Shown in pieces: positions 1-8,198 of a DNA stretch of 64,000 nt (position 1 is the stretch's first letter; each line of letters starts with the position of its first letter). This stretch comes from Geothermobacter hydrogeniphilus (lineage in GTDB: Bacteria; Desulfobacterota; Desulfuromonadia; Desulfuromonadales; Geothermobacteraceae), in assembly GCF_002898515.1 (NCBI RefSeq), contig NZ_PPFX01000008.1, forward strand, positions 1 to 64,000, in the 5' to 3' direction. The notes below the pieces were generated by a model. The model was given only the letters and a program-made list of their open reading frames with translations, was not told the DNA's origin and did no database searches. Made by a program: the position numbers and the translations under genes.

Positions 1-55
1 TCAGGACCCGTGGCTTTGCGTCGCCAGATCTCTCTGGTTTTGCCCTTATCGGAGA
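1..55 (-). ncRNA. Cyclic di-GMP-I (GEMM) riboswitch, 5' part only
   Basis: On the minus strand this reads GATAAGGGCAAAACC, a hairpin closed by a GNRA-type GAGA loop (CCAGA/TCTGG), then CGACGCAAAGCC and GGGTCCTGA. These match in order the conserved first half of the c-di-GMP-I aptamer (GGGCAAA, hairpin, GACGCAAAGCC, CCTAA-like joint). The second hairpin and the regulated gene lie left of position 1, outside the window. The call rests on recalled consensus blocks; half of the aptamer is missing, so binding competence cannot be judged. Confidence 0.75.
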
Positions 56-193
56 TAGTGTCTGGATTATTTAGTTTTATTTTTTCGATACTTAACAGCG
101 AATAGTTGCATTTCGTGTGCCATCTCTGCAAGTGGCTGCTTTTACTGCGGCCGGATTCCGACACAACAGGGGAAGGTGTTATTTCGCGGAGGG

Positions 194-251
194 ATGAGGC
201 GAAAAATTGACACGATTTTTTGCCCGTGGTTGCCGGTGTTGTTTTTCGGTT
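194..251 (+). pseudogene. 5' fragment of a gene interrupted by the insertion sequence
   Basis: A strong ribosome binding site (GCGGAGGG) sits directly before an ATG at 194. The first 18 or so codons give a basic start followed by a hydrophobic stretch (MRRKIDTIF..PVLFF), like a signal peptide or first membrane segment. The frame then enters the left terminal repeat of the insertion sequence and stops at 287-289. I infer a broken gene start. It may belong with the PAS-protein fragment on the other side of the element, but I cannot show that the two pieces were once one gene. Confidence 0.4.
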
Positions 252-1331
252 CTATCCACCAAACAAAGGTGGTTTGTGACGTATTTTGACACAAAGACAG
301 TGGATTATGCTCCCCAAAGGAGGATGATCCATGAATCTCAATCAGTTTCGCAAACGATTTCCCACGGAGGACGTGGCCCGCAAATTTTTGGAAAAAGCAA
401 TCTGGCCCAACGGCAGGTTTTGCCCGCACTGTGGGTGTCTGAAATCCTGGCCGATCAGAGGGCGCACAACCCGATCCGGTCTGTACGAGTGTGGCGGTTG
501 CCATGGCCAGTTTACCGTGACGACAAAAACGCCTTTGCACGGCACAAAGTTGCCGTTGCGAATATGGCTGATGGCCCTGTATTTCATGGTCAATTCCAGC
601 AAAGGCGTATCGTCTGTATTCCTGGCCAAGTGGATCGGGGTCAACCAGAAGACGGCCTGGAAGATCGGTCACGCCATCCGGGCCATGATGGCCGCACACG
701 GAAATGCCATAGGGCAACTGTCTGGAATCGTTGAACTGGACGAAAAATACCTCGGTGGCAAGCCCAGGTTCCAGCGAGGAGTAAAACATCCCAGGGGCAA
801 AGGAACCCGGAAATCCTGTGTTCATGTAGCGGTCAGTCGCCAGGGTCCCGCTCGGGCAAGCGTTGTCGACAATGACAGTTACGCGACCCTGGCACCGCAC
901 GTCAGAAAGGTTGTCGCGGCAGACGCTCAACTCATGACGGACCAACTTCAGACATATGTCGCCATTGGGAAGGATTTCGCCAGTCACGAAAGCGTCCATC
1001 ATGGCATCAAGGAGTTCGCGAGGGGTAATGCCCATGTCAATACGGCTGAATCTTTCAACGCAACGCTGGAGAGGGCCAAGCAAGGCATCTTCCATTACAT
1101 CAGTCGCCAGCACCTGCCTCGTTACCTTGGCGAGGTTGTTTTCCGGTGGAATAATCGCGACCCCGTGGAGAAAAAGCAGCGAAACGGATTGTCAAAGATC
1201 GTTATGCAAGCCAAGCCAGTTCTTGAACAGTTCGACAACCTGCTCAAGTATGCGGTTGGCACACAGCTAAGACGGACGATTTACGGCGGTATCGCCGTTC
1301 CACAACCTTTGTTTGGTGGATAGATCCGAAA
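244..1331 (+). mobile_element. IS1595-family insertion sequence
   Basis: Terminal inverted repeats of 27 bp lie at 244-270 and 1305-1331, with a single mismatch (inner core CTATCCACCAAACAAAGGT, 19 bp perfect at 252-270 and 1305-1323). They enclose one transposase gene whose stop codon (1321-1323) is inside the right repeat. The flanking 8 bp (236-243 and 1332-1339) are not direct repeats, so no target duplication is visible. The exact ends could be a few bases inside the quoted limits. Confidence 0.85.
331..1323 (+). CDS. IS1595-family transposase (ISXO2-like)
   Basis: A 330-residue DDE-type transposase that would cut and move its own element. An N-terminal zinc ribbon is formed by C31, C34, C54 and C57. 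The catalytic domain follows, with the first Asp in ELDEKYLGG (D137), a second in MTDQL (D204) and the late segment HVNTAESFNATLERAKQG, typical of IS1595 enzymes where Asn or Glu completes the site. The C-terminal block FRWNNRD is also characteristic of the family. An AAGGAGG ribosome binding site precedes the ATG. The frame is intact and full length, so the element could still be active. The left terminal repeat lies about 60 bp upstream of the start. Confidence 0.92.
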   Translation: MNLNQFRKRFPTEDVARKFLEKAIWPNGRFCPHCGCLKSWPIRGRTTRSGLYECGGCHGQFTVTTKTPLHGTKLPLRIWLMALYFMVNSSKGVSSVFLAKWIGVNQKTAWKIGHAIRAMMAAHGNAIGQLSGIVELDEKYLGGKPRFQRGVKHPRGKGTRKSCVHVAVSRQGPARASVVDNDSYATLAPHVRKVVAADAQLMTDQLQTYVAIGKDFASHESVHHGIKEFARGNAHVNTAESFNATLERAKQGIFHYISRQHLPRYLGEVVFRWNNRDPVEKKQRNGLSKIVMQAKPVLEQFDNLLKYAVGTQLRRTIYGGIAVPQPLFGG

Positions 1332-1355
1332 CTTTATGAAGGTCAGCAGCCCCTG

Positions 1356-1910
1356 TTGCGGGCGATGGTGGACGCCAACCCGGCGATGATGCTGGTGGTT
1401 GACGAGAAGGTACGGGTGCTGGCGGCGAATCATGCCGCGCAGGCCGTGATCACGCCGGATGAAAGCGCGGTTGTGCGTCGGCGGCCGGGAGAGATTCTGC
1501 ATTGTGTCAGCCATGACAGTCATCCCCGTGGTTGCGGTCACGCCGAACACTGCCGCACCTGCGTCATTCGAGAAGCGGTTCACAAGGTGAGCGACGGCGA
1601 AATACTTTCCCGCAGCCGGGCGATGCTCAAATTCAAACGGGATGGAGTGGTGATCGGATTTTACGCCCTGGTGACCGCCGTTCCGTTCGAGCATGAGGGA
1701 CGGAAGCTGGTGCTGCTGACCATCGAGGACATCAACGAACTGGCCAATCTCTGGAGTATCCTGCCGGTCTGCGCGGTCTGCAAAAAGGTGCGCGATGATC
1801 AGCAGGACTGGTCGGAGATGGAGCAGTATCTCAAGACCCACCACGACATGAGGTTCACCCACGGCTACTGTCCGGAGTGCCAGGAAAAGATCATCAAGAA
1901 ACAACTGTAA
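1356..1910 (+). pseudogene. PAS-domain protein with cysteine motifs, probably 5'-truncated
   Basis: The frame is open without interruption from the right end of the insertion sequence, and the sequence before the nominal TTG start (LYEGQQPLL) looks like native protein, so the true N-terminus was probably lost when the element inserted. Residues 1-130 resemble a PAS sensor domain. They carry four cysteines (C50, C60, C66, C69) that could hold a metal or haem-like cofactor. The C-terminal segment has two more pairs (C139/C142 and C172/C175) in the pattern CAVCKKVRDD...GYCPEC, a tail seen on many deltaproteobacterial PAS and response-regulator proteins. No output domain is present. It may be expressed by readthrough or be dead. 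Confidence 0.6.
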
Positions 1911-1924
1911 AATGAGAGATGGCG

Positions 1925-3652
1925 TCAGGCGGAAGGCGTTTGCCAGTTTCCGTCTCTGAACCAGAGCTCTTCCACTTCACGGCCCCGGCCGCTGGCGGTG
2001 CGGTAGAGGTAGAGGAGGATCACGCGTTCTCCTTCCCGCCCCGGCAGGTGGGTGAAAGGCGCGGCGAAGAACTGCAGCTTACTGCCGTCGCCGCGGTGCT
2101 TTTCGCGTTCGGCTTCGACCCGCTGCCGCGTCTGGATACGTTCCGCAGCGCTCAGATCTCCGGTCAGGAAGTCGGGAATTCGTTCCGGCAGTACCCGCTC
2201 GCAGCGGGCGTAGTCCCGGCCCAGGGCTTCGCGTAGCGGTTCGCGTTTATCCCCGGCAAATTCCGCCTGCAGCCACTCCCAGAGCAGTTCGAAGACGCCC
2301 TGCTGGCTGAGCGGATGCCTCAGTCGCTGTCCCGCGAGGCAGAAGCCGGCCAGCCGGTCAAGGGCGCGGGCCGGCGTGATCCCCTGCCGTTCCAGGGCGG
2401 CAAAGAGGTGACGCGCGCGGCCGGCGTTCCAGGTCATATCGAGCAGGCGGCTGACGGTGCGCAGCTGTTCCAGCCGCGCGGGAGAAAGATCCGGCGTGAC
2501 GAGAACCGTGTAGGGAGGATTGGGGTCAAAGCGGATGCCGCGTTCGGCCGCGTCAGAGCGCAGCGGTGATCCGGGCAGCAGTTTGACCGGTTCGACCTGC
2601 AGGTGTTCGGGGCCGAGCGCGAGAACCCGGTCGATGGAGACGAGGAAGCTGTCATAACCCTCCCCCGGCAGTCCGGCGATCAGGTCGAGGTGGAGATGGA
2701 TGTTGCCGGCCCGGATCAGCCGGGAAACGTTCGCCTCCAGCTTCTGCAGCGAGGCATTGCGGCCGATCGCCCGCAGGGTCTCGGGCAGGGTCGACTGCAC
2801 GCCGATCTCAAACTGGAACATCCCCTTCGGCACCTGCTCCAGCAGTTGCAGGCAGTCTTCAGTCAGCAGGTGAGCGCCGATTTCGAAATGGAAATTGGTG
2901 TGCCGGTTGTGTCGCAGGATGAAGCGCCAGATGCGCCGGGCGCGGGCGGCGTCGTAATTGAAGGTGCGGTCGACCAGTTTGACCTGCCTGACCCCGGCCG
3001 CCATCAATCGTCCGAGGTCAGCCTCGATCCGCTGCGGTGAAAAGCTGCGGACCCGCGCGTCGAGGGCGCTCATGCAGAAAGCGCAGCTGTAGGGACAACC
3101 GCGGCTGGTTTCACAGTAGATTGTCCCCTTGGCGAGGGCGACCAGTCCGGCGGCGAAAGGGGAGGGGATGCGGTCGAGGTCCGCCAGGGGCGGACCGTCC
3201 GGCCCGGTGATGATCTGTTGCCGCTTCCGCCAGTCAAGGCGCGGGATATCCAGCGGTTCTTCCCCCGCCATCCAGGCCCGCAGCAGGCCGTACAGCGGCA
3301 GCTCCCCCTCACCGCGCACCAGGGCGGCCAGGCCCGGATGCCGGGCAAACAGCTTCTCCCCGTCAAAGCTGACCTCCGGTCCACCAAGGACGATCCGCAA
3401 TCCGGGGTGGGCGACGTGCAGGGCGTCAACCAGTTCGAGGGTCGCACGGCGGTTCCAGAGGTAGACCGAGAAGCAGACGACCTCCGCCTGCTCGGCCAGC
3501 AGCATCGCCAGGATCGATTCCTTCGGCTCGTGCAGGGTGAATTCGCGGATGCGGAACTCGCAGTCGAGACCACCGCAGTAGGCCGCCAGGTAGGGAAGCG
3601 CCAGGCTGGGATGAATATACTTGCTGTGCAGGGTGGCAAGGACGACGCGCAT
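1925..3652 (-). CDS. B12-binding radical SAM protein (DUF4080 type)
   Basis: A 575-residue protein. Residues 1-125 have the Rossmann-like cobalamin-binding fold of this class (VVCFSVYLWN, IVLGGPEVSF). The radical SAM cluster motif CxxxCxxC is C186, C190, C193 in SRGCPYSCAFC, followed by a typical barrel (QFEIGVQS, HLDLIAGLPGE). The C-terminal 200 residues match the uncharacterised DUF4080 extension. Such enzymes use an iron-sulfur cluster, S-adenosylmethionine and often cobalamin; the substrate here is unknown. It is transcribed alone, convergent with the PAS fragment. The ATG at 3652 has no strong ribosome binding site, so a slightly different start is possible. Confidence 0.85.
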   Translation of the reverse strand: MRVVLATLHSKYIHPSLALPYLAAYCGGLDCEFRIREFTLHEPKESILAMLLAEQAEVVCFSVYLWNRRATLELVDALHVAHPGLRIVLGGPEVSFDGEKLFARHPGLAALVRGEGELPLYGLLRAWMAGEEPLDIPRLDWRKRQQIITGPDGPPLADLDRIPSPFAAGLVALAKGTIYCETSRGCPYSCAFCMSALDARVRSFSPQRIEADLGRLMAAGVRQVKLVDRTFNYDAARARRIWRFILRHNRHTNFHFEIGAHLLTEDCLQLLEQVPKGMFQFEIGVQSTLPETLRAIGRNASLQKLEANVSRLIRAGNIHLHLDLIAGLPGEGYDSFLVSIDRVLALGPEHLQVEPVKLLPGSPLRSDAAERGIRFDPNPPYTVLVTPDLSPARLEQLRTVSRLLDMTWNAGRARHLFAALERQGITPARALDRLAGFCLAGQRLRHPLSQQGVFELLWEWLQAEFAGDKREPLREALGRDYARCERVLPERIPDFLTGDLSAAERIQTRQRVEAEREKHRGDGSKLQFFAAPFTHLPGREGERVILLYLYRTASGRGREVEELWFRDGNWQTPSA

Positions 3653-3685
3653 GGCGGGAGCATAGCGGAAAAAGGCGTGAAAGCC

Positions 3686-3872
3686 AAATTCCCAAATCCA
3701 CCGGCAATTTCGGGATTCGGCTGTCGTTACGGCTGAATCTGCTTCGTTGCCTTCACCGCTTCGGTGCTCAACGTAGCTCGGCTACGTCTGCGCCCGAATC
3801 GGCGCGGCGCCTCGCATCTCCACCCGTTCCGCCACCCTCGGTCCACAAAACAGCCGGTGGATTTGGGAAATT
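3686..3872. repeat. Palindromic intergenic repeat, family P copy 1
   Basis: A 187-bp element with perfect 19-bp inverted ends (3686-3704 AAATTCCCAAATCCACCGG and 3854-3872) and a central inverted repeat ACGTAGC/GCTACGT. It shares the inner blocks CTGCTTCGTTGCC and GCGCCTCGCATCT with the copy at 51455-51575, and the CGTTGCC block with the copy at 59892-60011. It lies between two divergently transcribed radical SAM genes. Confidence 0.75.
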
Positions 3873-3899
3873 GTGATGGCCCGATCGCTGTGCTATGAT
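3871..3899 (+). promoter_or_regulatory. Candidate sigma-70 promoter
   Basis: TTGTGA (3871-3876) and TATGAT (3894-3899) are separated by 17 bp and point toward the radical SAM gene at 4027. The -35 box overlaps the right end of the palindromic repeat, so the repeat may contribute part of this promoter. Sequence match only. Confidence 0.5.
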
Positions 3900-3977
3900 C
3901 AGCCCGCGATCCGCGCTATCATCCGTGGCCTGTTTCTCACCTTGGGCCCCTGAGCCCTTAGCCTTGTGCCTTGAACC

Positions 3978-4007
3978 TTTAGCCTTTTAGCCTTTTAGCC
4001 TTTAGCC
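3978..4007. repeat. Short tandem repeat, TTTTAGCC units
   Basis: Four head-to-tail units of 7, 8, 8 and 7 bp (TTTAGCC / TTTTAGCC) just before the radical SAM gene start, with looser GCCTT copies at 3958-3972. The reverse-complement style (GGCCAAA) occurs at 12247-12279. The copy number could vary by slippage. Confidence 0.7.
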
Positions 4008-4026
4008 GCTTTTCAGGTTTTCCTCC

Positions 4027-5391
4027 ATGCCCCAATCTAGAACCATCCTTGCGGTTGTCGCCGACGAATCAGGCGAGGTTTTCGAGCATCCCGAGCTGCT
4101 GATGGCCGGTAGCAGCGGCCTGACCGCCAGGCTACCGGAAGCCGATGAGCTGATCCCGCTGCCGCAGGGGAGCCGACTGTTCACCGTGCCGGATACCCCG
4201 CCGGTCGGTTTTGACCGTCGCAGCGGCAAGCTGGTGACCCGCGACCGGTTGCCGCAGAGCTGGGGGGAGGGGAGCATCCAGTCGGTCTGTGCCTTTCTCA
4301 CCCCCGCCTACACCCGCACCCTGCTGCCGGCGGCCGACTGGCAGCGCAAACAGGTTGAGTTGCCGCTCTGGTCCTACGCGGCGGTCGGCTGGTGCGAGGA
4401 GGAAGAGCGTTTCTACGCCGCCGCGGTCAAGGTCGACGGCAACAACCAGTGGCAGCCGGAGCATTTCGACGACCGCAAGCTCGAACCGCTGGTCCGCGAG
4501 CGGGTCGCGGCCTATCCCGACAACCGGCTCTACGAACAGCTTTCCCGCTGCGCCCTCGACTACCACTGCTTTGCCGCCAAGAACCTCTTTTTCGGCCGCT
4601 GGGAGGCGCCGCTGCCGACCTCGCCGGTCTGCAACTCGCGCTGTCTCGGCTGCATCTCCCTGCAGGAGAGCGAGTGCTGTCCGTCAAGCCAGGAGCGGCT
4701 GACCTTCGTGCCGACGGTGCAGGAACTGTGCGAGGTGGCGGTCCCCCACCTTGAGACTGCCGAGAATGCCATCGTCTCCTTCGGTCAGGGCTGCGAAGGG
4801 GACCCGATCCTGCAGCATGAAACTATCGCCGAGGCGGTGCGCGAGATGCGTCGGCAGACACCGCGCGGCACCATCAACTTCAATTCCAACGCCTCGCTGC
4901 CGGACGCCGTCGACAGTCTGGCGGCGGCCGGCGTCGAATCGATCCGCGTTTCCCTCAACTCGGTGGTCGAACAGCGCTACAACGCCTATTACCGGCCGCA
5001 CGGCTATCGGTTCGCCGATGTCATCGAGAGCATCCACCGGGCGAAGAAAAATGGCCTGTTCACCATGCTCAATTACCTGGTTTTTCCCGGCGTTACCGAC
5101 CGCGAAGATGAGCTGCGGGCGCTGAGCGCGCTGATCGACGCGGCCGGCATCGACCTGATCCAGATGCGCAACCTGGCCATCGACCCGGTGATGTACTGGC
5201 GGGCGATGGGCCTCGAAGGACCGGGGACCGGCCTGAAGCGGATGATGGACCGGCTCAAGGCCGAGCATCCGCGACTGCAGTTCGGCTATTTCAACCGTAC
5301 CCGTGAGAACTTTTATCCCGTCGGAAAGGAACTGTGGGAGATGCAGGGGACGGACTCCGCAGGTGCCTGTCCCCCGGAGGGGGAATCATGA
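4027..5391 (+). CDS. Radical SAM protein of unknown substrate
   Basis: A 454-residue protein with a cluster-binding motif C202, C206, C209 (VCNSRCLGC) preceded by about 190 residues that resemble no domain I can name. The barrel shows VSFGQGCEGDP, INFNSNAS and IRVSLNS. Two or three extra cysteines follow the motif (C217, C218). The N-terminus (MPQSRTILAVVADESG) suits this start, although the Shine-Dalgarno is weak. The last residues (TDSAGACPPEGES) are encoded by an inserted 30-bp palindrome at 5346-5375, so the native C-terminus has probably been changed. The stop overlaps the recQ start (ATGA), which implies translational coupling. Function is unknown. Confidence 0.85.
   Translation: MPQSRTILAVVADESGEVFEHPELLMAGSSGLTARLPEADELIPLPQGSRLFTVPDTPPVGFDRRSGKLVTRDRLPQSWGEGSIQSVCAFLTPAYTRTLLPAADWQRKQVELPLWSYAAVGWCEEEERFYAAAVKVDGNNQWQPEHFDDRKLEPLVRERVAAYPDNRLYEQLSRCALDYHCFAAKNLFFGRWEAPLPTSPVCNSRCLGCISLQESECCPSSQERLTFVPTVQELCEVAVPHLETAENAIVSFGQGCEGDPILQHETIAEAVREMRRQTPRGTINFNSNASLPDAVDSLAAAGVESIRVSLNSVVEQRYNAYYRPHGYRFADVIESIHRAKKNGLFTMLNYLVFPGVTDREDELRALSALIDAAGIDLIQMRNLAIDPVMYWRAMGLEGPGTGLKRMMDRLKAEHPRLQFGYFNRTRENFYPVGKELWEMQGTDSAGACPPEGES
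5346..5375. repeat. 30-bp palindromic repeat, family S copy 1
   Basis: GGGGACGGACTCCGCAGG continues to GTCCCCC; GGGGAC and GTCCCC can pair. This copy lies inside the 3' end of the radical SAM gene. Other copies are at 5426-5454 and 7271-7301. Confidence 0.85.
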
Positions 5392-7256
5392 AGCGTGAGA
5401 CGGAAGACTTGAGATGCGAGATGGTGGGGACCGACTCCGCAGGTGCCTGTCCCCGCCCTGCCGATCCCGATCCCCTGCTGCAGACCCTTGACAAGGTTTT
5501 CGGCTTCCGCGATTTCCGCCCCGGCCAGGAAGGGATTGTGCGGGCGCTCAGTGCCGGCCGGGATGTCTTCGTGCTGATGCCGACCGGCGGCGGCAAGTCG
5601 CTCTGTTTCCAGCTGCCGGCGCTGGCGCGCGAGGGCACGGCGATCGTGGTGTCGCCGCTGATCGCCCTGATGAAGGACCAGGTCGACAGCCTCTGTCAGC
5701 TTGGAGTCGCCGCCGCCTGTTACCATTCGGCGCTCGGCGCCGCCGAATCGCGCCAGATTCTCGCCCGGATGCATGGCGGCGAGCTCGACCTGCTCTACGT
5801 TGCCCCGGAGCGGCTGCTTTCCGACGGTTTCCTGGCCCGGCTGGCCGAAATCGACATCGCCCTGATCGCCATCGACGAGGCCCATTGCATCAGCCAGTGG
5901 GGGCATGATTTCCGTCCCGAGTATCTGCAGCTGCCGCAGTTGCGGCAGCACTTCCCCGGCGTGCCGCTGGCCGCGCTGACCGCCACAGCCGATCCGCAGA
6001 CGCGCCGGGATATCGTCGAGCGGCTCGGGCTGCAGCAGGCCTACACCCACGTTGCCAGTTTCGATCGGCCCAATATCCGTTACACGGTGGTCGAAAAATC
6101 GCGCCCGTTTGAACAGCTGCAGCGTTTTCTCAATCGCCACCCGAATGAATCGGGCATCGTCTACGCCCTGTCACGCAAGCGGACCGAAGAGATCGCCGGC
6201 AAACTGTGCGCCGCCGGACTGCGCGCCGCCCCCTACCATGCCGGGCTGCCGGACGAGCTGCGTCACACCACCCAGGAAGCGTTCCTGCGCGACGATCTCG
6301 ATATCGTCGTCGCCACGGTCGCCTTCGGCATGGGCATCGACAAGCCGAACGTGCGCTTCGTGGTCCATTACGATCTGCCGAAGAATCTTGAAAGCTACTA
6401 CCAGGAAACCGGTCGTGCGGGACGCGACGGGCTCGCTTCCGAGGCGCTGCTGCTGTTCGGTTATGGCGACATCGCCCTGGTGCGCGGCCTGATCGAAAAG
6501 TCGGAGAATGAAGAACAGATCCGCATCGAGCTGCACAAGCTCAACGCCATGGTCGGCTACGGCGAGGAACGCGGTTGCCGGCGGCGGACCCTGCTGGGAT
6601 ATTTCGGCGAAGGGCTCAAGGAGGATTGCGGCAACTGCGACACCTGCCTCGATCCGCCGGAAACCTACGACGCCACCGAGGACGCCCGCAAGGCCCTCTC
6701 CTGCGTCTATCGGGTCGGGCAGCGCTTCGGCGTCGGCTACGTGGTCGAGGTGCTGCGCGGCGCCGACAACGAGCGGGTGCGGCGCAACAACCATCAGCAG
6801 CTCTCGACCTGGGGGATCGGCGCTGATAAGAGCAGCGATCACTGGAGCAGCCTGCTGCGGCAGCTGATCCATCGCGGTTATCTCCGCCAGGATATCGAGA
6901 ACTACTCAGTATTGAAATTGACCGAGCAGGCCCGGCCGCTGCTGCGTGGAGAAGAGACCCTCGAACTGCCGGTTCCGCGACTGCGGGTCAAGGCGGTGAA
7001 GAAGCCGAAGAAGAGCCGCGGCCCGGTCGGCGACTACGACCATGCGTTGTTCGAACGGTTGCGCGCCCGTCGCAAGAAGATCGCGGACGGGCAGGGGATC
7101 CCCCCCTACATGGTCTTCTCCGACGCTACCCTGGCGGAGATGGCCGCCGTCGTGCCGCAGACCGCCCAGGAACTGCTGCAGATCAACGGCGTCGGTCTGA
7201 CCAAGCTGGAACGCTTCGGCGCGGATTTCCTGGAGGAGCTGGGGCAGGCCTCGTGA
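5388..7256 (+). CDS. recQ: ATP-dependent DNA helicase RecQ
   Basis: A 622-residue 3'-5' DNA helicase for recombination and replication-fork repair. The Walker A motif is TGGGKS (66-71), the DEAH box lies in AIDEAHCISQWGHDFRPEY, and motif VI is the QETGRAGRDG segment. The zinc-binding RQC part has C-R-R..., then CGNCDTC, and the C-terminal HRDC domain ends in LLQINGVGLTKLERFG. Length agrees with the family. The ATG at 5388 has a GGAGGGGG site and overlaps the upstream stop. About the first 25 residues, including TDSAGACP, come from a second copy of the 30-bp palindrome and are not part of the conserved helicase, so a start at 5421 is also possible. Confidence 0.95.
   Translation: MKRETEDLRCEMVGTDSAGACPRPADPDPLLQTLDKVFGFRDFRPGQEGIVRALSAGRDVFVLMPTGGGKSLCFQLPALAREGTAIVVSPLIALMKDQVDSLCQLGVAAACYHSALGAAESRQILARMHGGELDLLYVAPERLLSDGFLARLAEIDIALIAIDEAHCISQWGHDFRPEYLQLPQLRQHFPGVPLAALTATADPQTRRDIVERLGLQQAYTHVASFDRPNIRYTVVEKSRPFEQLQRFLNRHPNESGIVYALSRKRTEEIAGKLCAAGLRAAPYHAGLPDELRHTTQEAFLRDDLDIVVATVAFGMGIDKPNVRFVVHYDLPKNLESYYQETGRAGRDGLASEALLLFGYGDIALVRGLIEKSENEEQIRIELHKLNAMVGYGEERGCRRRTLLGYFGEGLKEDCGNCDTCLDPPETYDATEDARKALSCVYRVGQRFGVGYVVEVLRGADNERVRRNNHQQLSTWGIGADKSSDHWSSLLRQLIHRGYLRQDIENYSVLKLTEQARPLLRGEETLELPVPRLRVKAVKKPKKSRGPVGDYDHALFERLRARRKKIADGQGIPPYMVFSDATLAEMAAVVPQTAQELLQINGVGLTKLERFGADFLEELGQAS
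5426..5454. repeat. 30-bp palindromic repeat, family S copy 2
   Basis: GGGGACCGACTCCGCAGG to GTCCCC, inside the first codons of recQ. It is read in the same frame as copy 1, so both proteins contain TDSAGACP. The GAGATGCGAGATG stretch just before it resembles the GTGAGATGTGAG before copy 3. Confidence 0.85.
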
Positions 7257-7270
7257 GATGTGAGATGTGA

Positions 7271-7301
7271 GGGGGACTGGCTCCGCAGGTGCCTGTCCCC
7301 C
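7271..7301. repeat. 30-bp palindromic repeat, family S copy 3
   Basis: GGGGGACTGGCTCCGCAGG to GTCCCCC, in the short gap between recQ and xthA. This copy is not translated if xthA starts at 7332. Confidence 0.85.
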
Positions 7302-7331
7302 TTTTGCCTTTTGAATCTCAAGGAGATTCCC

Positions 7332-8159
7332 ATGAAAATCGTATCCTTCAACGTCAACGGTATCCGCGCCCGGCTGCACCAGCTGGCGGCGCTGGTGGAG
7401 AGTCACGCGCCCGATATCATCGGCCTGCAGGAGACCAAGGTGCGGGATGTTGAGTTCCCCGTCGATGCCATCCATGACCTCGGTTACCGGGTCGTCTTTC
7501 ATGGTCAGAAGACCCATTACGGGGTGGCGCTGCTTTCGAAACAGGAGGCGAAGAATCCCCGCAAGGGGTTCCCCGGTGAAGGCGGAGACGCTCAGCGGCG
7601 CTGCGTGATGGGTGATTTTTCTCTTGCCGACGGCCGTACGCTGCGGGTGATCAACGGTTACTTCCCTCAGGGAGAGAGCCGCGAACATCCGAGCAAATTT
7701 CCCGCCAAGCGGGACTTCTACGCCAACCTGCAGGCTTTTCTCGATCAGACATGTGATCCTGCCGGACCGCTGGTGGTGTTGGGAGATATGAACGTCGCGC
7801 CTTTCGACAGCGACATCGGCATCGGGTCCGACAACGCCAGACGCTGGCTGCGGACCGGCAAGTGTTCCTTTTTGCCCGAAGAGCGGCAGTGGCACGAGCA
7901 GCTGCGCGGCTGGGGACTGGTTGACAGCTACCGGCAGCTGCATCCCGACGTCGACGACCGATTCAGCTGGTTCGATTACCGCTCGCGCGGTTTTGATCGC
8001 GACCCGAAACGCGGCCTCCGCATCGACCAGCTGCTGGTGACGGCGCCCCTGGTCGAAAAGCTGACCGGAGCCGGCATCGACTATGAAATTCGCGGCATGG
8101 AGAAGCCGTCGGATCATTGTCCGTGCTGGGCGGAATTCGACCTGGACCTGGCCCCTTGA
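7332..8159 (+). CDS. xthA: Exonuclease III, AP endonuclease
   Basis: A 275-residue member of the exonuclease III family, which incises DNA at abasic sites and digests 3' ends during base excision repair. The Mg-binding Glu is E34 in GLQETK. The Asp and Asn of GDMNVAP, a Y/F-rich WFDYRSRGF block, RIDQLLV and the closing catalytic SDHCP are all present. The ATG at 7332 follows AAGGAGATTCCC; the longer frame beginning at 7260 only adds translated repeat sequence. The length is close to the 268 residues of the E. coli enzyme. It lies downstream of recQ on the same strand, separated by the third palindrome, and could share its transcript. Confidence 0.95.
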   Translation: MKIVSFNVNGIRARLHQLAALVESHAPDIIGLQETKVRDVEFPVDAIHDLGYRVVFHGQKTHYGVALLSKQEAKNPRKGFPGEGGDAQRRCVMGDFSLADGRTLRVINGYFPQGESREHPSKFPAKRDFYANLQAFLDQTCDPAGPLVVLGDMNVAPFDSDIGIGSDNARRWLRTGKCSFLPEERQWHEQLRGWGLVDSYRQLHPDVDDRFSWFDYRSRGFDRDPKRGLRIDQLLVTAPLVEKLTGAGIDYEIRGMEKPSDHCPCWAEFDLDLAP

Positions 8160-8198
8160 AGGAGACCTTGTTTCCGTCCGTTGTCCGGAGGGGTTCTG

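Noticed and set aside
142-1113. Long reverse-strand ORF over the transposase
   Set aside because: It lies opposite a well-supported transposase and has no recognisable domain; its frame is open by base composition.
236-1339. 8-bp target duplication beside the insertion sequence
   Set aside because: The 8-bp flanks are not direct repeats under any of the end positions I tried; the flanking sequence instead extends the inverted repeat.
2603-3040. Plus-strand ORFs over the DUF4080 radical SAM gene
   Set aside because: They are antisense frames of a conserved protein with a full CxxxCxxC motif.
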